From CAYPOY01 sp964412395 (lineage in GTDB: Bacteria; Chloroflexota; Anaerolineae; B4-G1): DNA of 12,420 bases. The DNA lies in the NCBI GenBank assembly GCA_964412395.1, contig CAYPOY010000135.1:1-12420 (forward strand). Direction: 5' to 3'. Shown here piece by piece: positions 1 to 5,082 of this stretch. The notes below the pieces were generated by a model, which made no database searches, had not been told where the DNA came from, and worked only from the letters and a program-made list of their open reading frames with translations. The position numbers were made by a program, and so were the translations under genes. Position 1 is the first letter of the stretch, and each line of letters starts with the position of its first letter.

Positions 1-174
1 AACGATGCTAAAGGATATGGCTTCATCTCCCGTGACGCCGGGGAGGATGTGTTCGTCCATTTCTCGGCCATTGAGGGAGCGGGGTTCCGCTCATTGAGCG
101 AGGGCCAGCGGGTCGAGTTCACCGTTGAGCAGGGTCCTAAAGGACTGCAGGCCGTCCATGTTACGGCTCTGTAG
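1..174 (+). CDS. csp: Cold-shock domain protein, 5' end missing
   Basis: This is the last 57 codons of a CspA-family protein, read in frame 1 to the TAG at 172-174. It begins at the Asn of the usual WFN-x-x-KGYGF segment, so only about ten N-terminal residues are off the window. RNP1 (KGYGFI, residues 4-9 of the visible part) and RNP2 (VFVHF, 17-21) are both intact, as is the typical ending with EGQRVEF and an acidic/Gly-rich strand. The family binds single-stranded RNA and DNA and melts RNA secondary structure in the cytoplasm, often at low temperature. The next gene, 32 nt downstream on the same strand, is another small RNA-binding protein, so the two probably share a transcript ending at the terminator near 536-569. 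The promoter is outside the window. The family call is near certain; which csp paralogue it is cannot be told. Confidence 0.93.
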   Translation, partial: NDAKGYGFISRDAGEDVFVHFSAIEGAGFRSLSEGQRVEFTVEQGPKGLQAVHVTAL

Positions 175-206
175 CTGGTTGTAGGCTACTTCTGGAGGAG
201 AAAAGA

Positions 207-506
207 ATGCCCAAGAAACTGTACGTCGGTAACCTGAGTTACGAGACAACCGAGGCCACTCTGTCCGATCTCTTTGGGACAGTAGGGGAGGTCGCCTCCG
301 TAAACCTCATCACGGACCGTATGACAGGTCGCTCCCGGGGCTTTGCCTTCGTCGAGATGGCAGAGGAGAGCACGGCCCAAGAGGCTATCGGCCAACTCAA
401 CGGCCGGGAAGTGGATGGACGGAACCTCAAAGTGGCAGAGGCGCGCCCGCGGCGGCCCCGCGGGCAGCGAGACGATTGGCAGGGTGGGGACCGTAGCCGC
501 TACTAG
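207..506 (+). CDS. RRM-domain RNA-binding protein
   Basis: This 99-residue protein has one RNA-recognition motif filling residues 4-78. RNP2 is LYVGNL (5-10) and RNP1 is RGFAFVEM (44-51); Tyr6, Phe46 and Phe48 provide the usual aromatic RNA-stacking positions. The C-terminal tail (about 79-99) is rich in Arg, Gly and Asp, as in cyanobacterial Rbp and other bacterial glycine-rich RRM proteins. The start is fixed by the ribosome site GGAGGA at about 195-200, just upstream of the ATG at 207. Such proteins act as RNA chaperones or mRNA-stability factors, often in cold response. The cold-shock gene immediately upstream, with no terminator between, supports that role. An antisense ORF over the same DNA is a shadow. 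Confidence 0.93.
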   Translation: MPKKLYVGNLSYETTEATLSDLFGTVGEVASVNLITDRMTGRSRGFAFVEMAEESTAQEAIGQLNGREVDGRNLKVAEARPRRPRGQRDDWQGGDRSRY

Positions 507-535
507 GGCCAGTCTGCCTGGGTCACGATAACCGA

Positions 536-569
536 CCGCACGGCTCCTCCGCAGGCCGTGCGGTTTTTC
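536..569 (+). terminator. Intrinsic terminator of the csp-RRM operon
   Basis: A perfect 9-bp stem (CCGCACGGC at 536-544 with GCCGTGCGG at 555-563) encloses a 10-nt loop and is followed directly by TTTTTCT. It lies 30 nt after the RRM stop codon. The T run is on the plus strand, so it terminates the plus-strand genes. Confidence 0.9.
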
Positions 570-682
570 TGTCATCCAGTCCCCTACCTTCGTGTTTCTA
601 GCCCCCAGCGCCGTCCGTTCCACGGCGGCGCGGGTCGAGCAAAAGTGAAAAGAATTTATGAGAGCTACTAGAATCAGAGGTT

Positions 683-711
683 TTGCGCTTCAGGATAGGA
701 TATGCTATACT
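683..711 (+). promoter_or_regulatory. Sigma-70-type promoter for the LysM-YkuD gene
   Basis: The -35 box is TTGCGC (683-688) and the -10 box is TATACT (706-711), with a 17-nt spacer and an extended -10 dinucleotide TG at 703-704. Transcription would begin near 718, giving a leader of about 99 nt before the ATG at 817. The whole element is embedded in a large palindrome (687-716). Confidence 0.7.
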
Positions 712-716
712 GAAGC
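687..716. promoter_or_regulatory. 30-bp near-perfect palindrome overlapping the promoter (operator candidate)
   Basis: The arms GCTTCAG (687-693) and CTGAAGC (710-716) match perfectly, and the inner bases continue the dyad. In total 13 of 15 symmetric pairs match, failing only at 694/709 and 699/704. The dyad covers the second half of the -35 box, the spacer and the full -10 box. It ends just before the predicted transcription start, so it would not be in the mRNA. That makes a repressor or other dimeric regulator site more likely than an RNA hairpin. The regulator is unknown. Confidence 0.6.
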
Positions 717-738
717 ACAGTGAAAGAATAGGCCTCGA

Positions 739-766
739 GGCCCCTGCCCATCCCGAGGCAGTGGCC
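739..766 (+). promoter_or_regulatory. Hairpin in the 5' leader of the LysM-YkuD gene
   Basis: GGCC (739-742) plus CTGCC (744-748) pair with GGCAG (757-761) plus GGCC (763-766), with one C/T mismatch and an 8-nt loop. A second short hairpin (CGCC 781-784 with GGCG 787-790) follows. No known riboswitch consensus was recognised; I looked for c-di-AMP (ydaO) landmarks because that class often controls cell-wall enzymes. Confidence 0.35.
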
Positions 767-816
767 AAAGGTGATGGATGCGCCCTGGCGGGAATATGTA
801 GGGAAGGGGAACGTGC

Positions 817-1854
817 ATGCTAGCTAACAACAACGAGATCGAAAAGCGCCTATGGTTGCGTTTGTGTATTATCTCCAGTTTGGTCGCGGCGATGTTGTTT
901 GGGGCTGCACCGGTTGGCGCGGCTTCGCTGAATCCTGGCCAGGCTCAGGATCAAATCGTCCACGTGGTCCAGCCAGGCGAGAACCTCTTTCGCATTGCCC
1001 TGCGCTACGGCACAACGGTGGAGGCCATCGTGGCCACCAATGGCCTGCCCAACCACACGGTTTACGTCGGCCAACAGCTCGTGATCCCTCGTGCTTCAGG
1101 CAGCCCAGTGACCGCAGGTCGTCCGACGACAACTGGTTCTACCTACGTCGTACGGTGGGGCGATACATTGAGCACCATCGCGCTGCGCCACGGGGTCACG
1201 ACCTGGGCGCTTATACAAGCGAATGGCCTGACTGGCTCTCGAATGATCTACGCAGGCCAGCGACTGGTCATCCCTGGCGGCGGGGCTGCGCCGGCCCTGG
1301 CCCCGGCGACGGGCAACACCTACGTCGTGCGTCGTGGCGACACTTTGAGCCGGATCGCCCGGCGCTTTGGCACTACAACCGCTGCGCTGGCCCGCTTGAA
1401 CGGCATTGCCAACCCATCGGCCATCTACGCCGGGCAAGTGCTGCGTCTGTCGGGGGCAGCGCCTGCCCCGTCGGGTGGCGGCAAACGTATCGTGATCAAT
1501 CTGTCGGAACAACATCTCTACGCTTACCAAGGGAACCAGTTGGTCTACTCCTTTGTGGCCTCCAGCGGGGCCGCGCCCAGCTATACCCGCACCGGCGAGT
1601 TTCGCGTGCAGAGCAAAGTCCCCAACGCCTACGGCGCGGCCTGGGGCATCCAGATGCCCCATTGGCTCGGCATCTATTGGGCTGGTTCGACCGAGAACGG
1701 CATTCACGCCCTGCCGATCTTGTCCAACGGCCAGACCCTTTGGGCCGGCTACCTGGGCCGGCCGGTCTCTTACGGCTGCATTGTGTTGGGCACCCACGAT
1801 GCGCAACTGTTGTACAACTGGGCTGAGATTGGCACGCCGGTTTCTATCCGGTAG
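817..1854 (+). CDS. Secreted LysM-repeat L,D-transpeptidase (YkuD domain)
   Basis: The 345-residue protein starts at an ATG preceded by the purine-rich site AGGGAAGGGGA. An N-terminal signal peptide has KR and R in the n-region (10-15), a hydrophobic core at 16-31 and a probable cleavage after VGA (residue 35). Three LysM domains follow at about 48-91, 109-153 and 168-211, joined by Gly/Pro/Ala linkers; these bind peptidoglycan glycan strands. The C-terminal YkuD domain (about 223-345) carries the catalytic Cys321 in SYGCIVL and the conserved His297 in GIHAL. The family cross-links peptidoglycan stems (3-3 links) or attaches other molecules to them, outside the membrane. The active-site motif is a variant: SYGC in place of SHGC, and no Arg after GCI. 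A lipid-poor monoderm-like envelope would fit but is not shown. A ferredoxin gene follows after 3 nt. Confidence 0.93.
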   Translation: MLANNNEIEKRLWLRLCIISSLVAAMLFGAAPVGAASLNPGQAQDQIVHVVQPGENLFRIALRYGTTVEAIVATNGLPNHTVYVGQQLVIPRASGSPVTAGRPTTTGSTYVVRWGDTLSTIALRHGVTTWALIQANGLTGSRMIYAGQRLVIPGGGAAPALAPATGNTYVVRRGDTLSRIARRFGTTTAALARLNGIANPSAIYAGQVLRLSGAAPAPSGGGKRIVINLSEQHLYAYQGNQLVYSFVASSGAAPSYTRTGEFRVQSKVPNAYGAAWGIQMPHWLGIYWAGSTENGIHALPILSNGQTLWAGYLGRPVSYGCIVLGTHDAQLLYNWAEIGTPVSIR

Positions 1855-1857
1855 ACG

Positions 1858-2094
1858 GTGGCGGAGCCAACCGTCGCTATCGTGGACGAGGAACTGTGCG
1901 TGGGCTGCGGGCGCTGCGTGTCGGCTTGCCCCTATGACGCCCGCGCGCTCCACCAGTGGAAGGAACTGGCGACAGTCAACGTGGCCCTCTGCCAGAGCTG
2001 CCGGGCCTGTGCTGTCGCCTGCCGAAACAAGGCGACTGTCATGCGCAATCTGGCCCCCGAGCAAGTGCTGGCGGTGGTAGAAGCGATGCTGTAG
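1858..2094 (+). CDS. Small 2x[4Fe-4S] ferredoxin-type protein
   Basis: This 78-residue protein begins with GTG 3 nt after the stop of the transpeptidase gene, with no separate ribosome site, so translation is probably coupled. Two cysteine motifs are visible: CVGCGRCVSACP (15-26) and CQSCRACAVACRNKA (45-59). The first is a standard C-x2-C-x2-C-x3-C-P cluster site. The second has the four Cys but lacks the following Pro. The C-terminus (NLAPEQVLAVVEAML) resembles the end of HdrA-type or other electron-bifurcating subunits, which have an x-x-EQ-x-LA helix after the ferredoxin domain. A cytoplasmic electron carrier or a subunit of a larger redox enzyme is inferred. No partner enzyme is adjacent on this strand, and pairing with an exported cell-wall enzyme is odd. 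The RdhA-like protein at 3826 is the nearest redox gene. Confidence 0.82.
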   Translation: MAEPTVAIVDEELCVGCGRCVSACPYDARALHQWKELATVNVALCQSCRACAVACRNKATVMRNLAPEQVLAVVEAML

Positions 2095-2176
2095 TCAACC
2101 AGCGGATGGTCGCTGGAAACAGGAATCCCGATGCTCGCTTTTTCGTGAGGATGAACTGGGGGAATCGGGGTAGCGC

Positions 2177-3649
2177 TCAGTCGTAGAACTCTCGCTCTTC
2201 GTAATCCCGTGCCATTTGAATGTAGTAATCCCGGTCTACCCGCAGTAGTTCCAATACCTCATCGGCCTTCTCGGGCGGCACTTCACCCGTCTCCTTGAGG
2301 CAGGCGTAGAACTTTTTGAGCGAGGCGATGTTCGCTTTGACCGTTCCCACCGATACCCATGCTGCCTCGCGCATGAACCACTCGACCAGGAATTCGTCCA
2401 CATCCATCGTCCCGGCCCGGTCGGCAGGGCGCGGGGCCTCCACGCTCCCCCCGTCACTGGCCATATAGGCATCGGCGAAAAACATCACGTTATCCAGGTG
2501 CCGCTGCACCGTCCTCGCTGAAAGCCCTTTGCGGGTTAGCCACTGTTCAAAGGTGCGCAGAAGTTCCGCGTTGCGCTCGTGCGCTGCCTCAGCCTGTGCC
2601 TTCTCTTTCTCTTCGATGGTTGCCCAATCTTCCTCGTAGGGAATCTCAAAGCCGGGGACGGGATAGTGCAGGCGGACGGTATCTTCGCCATCGGCCATGG
2701 TCACGGTCAGTGTGTCCTCGGCCGGCCGGGGGAACCCCCTGTCTGCCTGCATATAGTCGCGCACGAAGGTTGGGATGGCCAGCAACGCTGCCTCAAGCCA
2801 CAGCAGTTCCGACTTGCCGGGGCGGGCGGGTTGTCCAGAACGGGTGACCCGAATAGGGAGCGGATAGGCCAGCTCACCTGCCACCGGCCAGCCGTACTTC
2901 TCCATATCGTCGAGGTCATCGAAGGGCATCTCCATCACCTTGCCAAAAAGCAAGGCGATCCACTCCATCTGTCCGATCACCCGCTCGGGTGGTACCCCGG
3001 CGTAGAGTTCCCGCAGGTCGTCTGGCGAGTTGTAGACCGACAGGCCATAAGTCTCGCCTCCGTGGCCCATCACGATGGCGTAGTGCAGCCGGCCGTCGGG
3101 CGGATAGCGCACCTCAATGGGATGAGAGTCGTTTATCCAGCGCCAGGGGGCCTCACGGTAAAAGAAGGCCGCCGCCTCAAACAGCCCCTCTACCAGGTGA
3201 GGCGTCACACCAGGCAACTTCAGCAAGCCGGGGATAGGCTCCCGCTTGGTCATGAATTGCTCCATGCTCAGCAGTGCCTCATCTACCCTGCGGAGGGTGT
3301 GCCGGTACTCGCAGCGAATGCCGACTTCCTGCAACTGCGGGGCCAACCTCTTGACCAGAGCCTCGCCGTCCATATAAATGACGGCAGGACGGTGCTTCCT
3401 CCCGCTTCCCAGGGCCGGATGGCGCATTGCTTTGGCAAGGACATTCAAGACCTGGTTGGGGGATGGCACATCCTCGATGATGTCACTGCCGATGACTTTG
3501 CCAGTCTGAGACACCGCCAGGACGATATAAGGGCGGTGCGGGGCCTGATTTCGGGGTGTGATCCAGGCCCGCATACGCCGGACGGTGCTCTCCCACACCT
3601 CGTCCGTTTGGCGCAGGCGGCGTACTTTAGCCAGTGGACCTTTTTTCAT
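2177..3649 (-). CDS. Unknown-function protein with DUF6930/DUF7309-like regions and a C-terminal SAM-like helical domain
   Basis: The start is either ATG at 3649 (490 residues) or GTG at 3652. The ribosome site GGAGGT (3658-3663, minus strand) is 8 nt from the ATG and 5 nt from the GTG, so the ATG is preferred. Residues about 25-130 (RPYIVLAVSQTGKVIG onward) resemble DUF6930. The middle part (about 165-225, with WRWINDSHPIEVRYPP and LSVYNSPDDL) resembles DUF7309. Residues about 365-470 look like the SAM-like N-terminal DNA-binding fold of tyrosine recombinases (FEQWL, LSARTVQRHLDNV, NIASLKKFYACL). No recombinase catalytic R-H-R-Y domain follows. A charged linker (EEKEKAQAEAAHERNAELL) is probably coiled coil. 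No signal peptide or membrane segment is seen. These assignments come from memory of family patterns; function is unknown. It is transcribed divergently from the RdhA-like gene and converges on the ferredoxin gene. A long plus-strand ORF across it (2579-3829) is a shadow. Confidence 0.85.
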   Translation of the reverse strand: MKKGPLAKVRRLRQTDEVWESTVRRMRAWITPRNQAPHRPYIVLAVSQTGKVIGSDIIEDVPSPNQVLNVLAKAMRHPALGSGRKHRPAVIYMDGEALVKRLAPQLQEVGIRCEYRHTLRRVDEALLSMEQFMTKREPIPGLLKLPGVTPHLVEGLFEAAAFFYREAPWRWINDSHPIEVRYPPDGRLHYAIVMGHGGETYGLSVYNSPDDLRELYAGVPPERVIGQMEWIALLFGKVMEMPFDDLDDMEKYGWPVAGELAYPLPIRVTRSGQPARPGKSELLWLEAALLAIPTFVRDYMQADRGFPRPAEDTLTVTMADGEDTVRLHYPVPGFEIPYEEDWATIEEKEKAQAEAAHERNAELLRTFEQWLTRKGLSARTVQRHLDNVMFFADAYMASDGGSVEAPRPADRAGTMDVDEFLVEWFMREAAWVSVGTVKANIASLKKFYACLKETGEVPPEKADEVLELLRVDRDYYIQMARDYEEREFYD

Positions 3650-3687
3650 CACGTTCCACCTCCCTTGATGTTTGATACCTGGTACTC

Positions 3688-3724
3688 AATACTCGCTGCT
3701 GGCTGCTCGCAGCCGCTCAGTATT
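3688..3724 (-). promoter_or_regulatory. Hairpin in the leader of the DUF6930-like gene
   Basis: AATACT (3688-3693) is inverted as AGTATT (3719-3724), and inside it GGCTGC pairs with GCAGCC near 3701-3714. It lies between the predicted minus-strand transcription start (about 3733) and the start codon, so it would be in the 5' leader. It has no T run and is not a terminator. Confidence 0.4.
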
Positions 3725-3739
3725 CATTTTCCAGTAGCA

Positions 3740-3768
3740 AGTATACCACTGCTTGCCGGGTGGCACAA
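3740..3768 (-). promoter_or_regulatory. Promoter for the DUF6930-like gene
   Basis: On the minus strand there is a -10 TATACT (3740-3745) and a -35 TTGTGC (3763-3768) with a 17-nt spacer. The predicted start near 3733 gives a leader of about 84 nt. The -10 is one base off consensus; the -35 is weaker. Confidence 0.55.
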
Positions 3769-3790
3769 AAGCAGTGCTGGGCCACCAGAG

Positions 3791-3819
3791 TTGGCATCTG
3801 CCATCGTTTATAGTACACT
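3791..3819 (+). promoter_or_regulatory. Promoter for the RdhA-like gene, placed for a leaderless mRNA
   Basis: TTGGCA (3791-3796), a 17-nt spacer and TACACT (3814-3819) match a sigma-70-type promoter. The -10 box ends 6 nt before the ATG at 3826, so the transcript would start at or within a base or two of the start codon. No Shine-Dalgarno sequence precedes that ATG, which fits. Confidence 0.55.
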
Positions 3820-3822
3820 ATA
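3809..3822. promoter_or_regulatory. Palindrome TATAGT-AC-ACTATA at the RdhA-like promoter
   Basis: Two perfect 6-bp arms separated by AC cover the predicted -10 box and end 3 nt before the start codon. It could be a regulator site or simply AT-rich promoter sequence; short palindromes of this kind arise by chance. Confidence 0.35.
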
Positions 3823-3825
3823 CGT

Positions 3826-5040
3826 ATGACTGATGGACATAAGGGAAGTGGAGCGCCGGGCCACAACGTGGATCGTCCAACCTACGAAATCGTCGGTGAG
3901 TTGAGCCGTTTCGATGAGCGGAATACGGTCTTCTCCCGCGAGCGACTGGCGCCTGGCAGCCCAGAGGAGCGGGCCTACCACGCCGCCCACCCGGAATTGG
4001 TCGAAATTGACCGCCGCATCGCCACTTTCATCGAGGTGGTCAGTCGGCCAGAAGCAGGCGCATCCCAGGTGGACGCTGCCCTCTATAGCGCCACCTTCGA
4101 CCCCATCGCCGGCCTGGCGCTGCCGGACGTAGTGGACGGCGATGTGGCCTCCACGCAGGTGGAGACCGACCCGGCGGCGATGGCCGCTCGCATCAAAGCG
4201 CTCGCTCGCCACCTGGGTGCTGACAACGTTCGCATCGGCCCCTTGAACCCTGCCTGGGTCTATAGCCACCGTGGCACCCCGCCCTTCTTCGCCGATTATC
4301 GGCCCAACCTGCCTCACTTCGGCGGCCTGCCCGAGGGCTACCGTGACCTGCGGTGGGGCGACCCCATCGAGGTCCCCCACCGCTATGCCATCTCGATGGC
4401 CTTCGACCAGGACCGGGACCTGCTGCGCACCGGCGGCACACCCTTCTCCGACTTTGAGGTTGGGCGGGTCTACGCCCTCAGCGCGCTGGTGGCGACGCAA
4501 CTGGCCACCTACATCCGCGCCCTGGGCTGGCCCGCTCGCGCCCACCACCTGCGCAACTACGGGGTGTTGGTGGTACCGGTGGCGGTGGACGCGGGGCTGG
4601 GGGAACTGGGGCGCTGCGGCTACCTGATGCACCCCAGACTGGGGGCCAATCTGCGCCTGGCCTGCGTCACCACCGATCTCCCTTTGGCGCTGGACTCACC
4701 GGTAGACCTGGGCGCTCAGGACTTTTGTGCCAAGTGCCTGAAGTGTGCCGTCAACTGCCCGTCGGGGGCGATCCCCAAGGGGGACAAGGTGGTAGTGCGC
4801 GGCGTGCGCAAGTGGCAGATTGACCCGGTTAAGTGCCTGCTCTACTGGGGCCATCTTGGCTCGGCCTGTACCATCTGCCAGACTGTGTGCCCCTGGTCCA
4901 GGCCTCCCACGCTGCTCCACCGCATCATGGCCCGGATTGCGTTCCGCGTCCCGCCCGCCCGCCGTTTCCTCATCTGGGCCGATGATTTGGTCTACGGCGC
5001 GCGCTTCCGCCCGGCCTCTCCGCCTGCCTGGTCGCGCTGA
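3826..5040 (+). CDS. Reductive-dehalogenase-like corrinoid/iron-sulfur protein, no Tat signal
   Basis: The 404-residue protein shows the RdhA signature. IGPLNPAWVYSHRG lies in the corrinoid-binding half, and NYGVLVVPVAVDAGLGELGR-GYLMHPRLGANLRL precedes the clusters. Eight cysteines then follow in the RdhA arrangement: C301, C304, C307, C311 (CAKCLKCAVNCP), C337 (VKCLLYW) and C348, C351, C355 (CTICQTVCPW), enough for two [4Fe-4S] clusters. Known RdhA enzymes use cobalamin to remove halogens from organohalides. This one lacks the N-terminal RR motif and signal, is shorter than typical respiratory RdhA, and has no rdhB anchor gene beside it. A cytoplasmic, non-respiratory reductase is therefore likely and its substrate is unknown. 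QueG (epoxyqueuosine reductase) is a relative with a different layout. The start is the ATG at 3826 with no ribosome site and a promoter just upstream. It converges on the pentapeptide gene, 42 nt away, with no visible terminator. Confidence 0.87.
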   Translation: MTDGHKGSGAPGHNVDRPTYEIVGELSRFDERNTVFSRERLAPGSPEERAYHAAHPELVEIDRRIATFIEVVSRPEAGASQVDAALYSATFDPIAGLALPDVVDGDVASTQVETDPAAMAARIKALARHLGADNVRIGPLNPAWVYSHRGTPPFFADYRPNLPHFGGLPEGYRDLRWGDPIEVPHRYAISMAFDQDRDLLRTGGTPFSDFEVGRVYALSALVATQLATYIRALGWPARAHHLRNYGVLVVPVAVDAGLGELGRCGYLMHPRLGANLRLACVTTDLPLALDSPVDLGAQDFCAKCLKCAVNCPSGAIPKGDKVVVRGVRKWQIDPVKCLLYWGHLGSACTICQTVCPWSRPPTLLHRIMARIAFRVPPARRFLIWADDLVYGARFRPASPPAWSR

Positions 5041-5082
5041 GGCTACATCGTCGTTTGCGTCTCTTCCCTGGTGGAAGTGTCG

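Noticed and set aside
1096..2064. 322-codon minus-strand ORF opposite the transpeptidase and ferredoxin genes
   Set aside because: It spans two real plus-strand genes and has no domain or start signal.
2095..2176. Terminator between the ferredoxin and DUF genes
   Set aside because: ATCCCGAT and ATCGGGGT can pair only across a long loop, and the T run lies inside the loop.
2579..3829. 416-codon plus-strand ORF opposite the DUF6930-like gene
   Set aside because: No ribosome site, no recognisable domain and low-complexity composition; the minus-strand frame shows coherent domains and a good ribosome site.
3808..4632. 274-codon minus-strand ORF opposite the RdhA-like gene
   Set aside because: Shadow of GC-rich coding sequence; the plus strand carries the eight-cysteine RdhA pattern.
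3826..5040. Call as epoxyqueuosine reductase QueG
   Set aside because: QueG shares the double-cluster layout, but the text GPLNPAWVY, LGELGR-GYLMHPRLG and the KCLLYW...CTICQTVCPW end are closer to the RdhA family.
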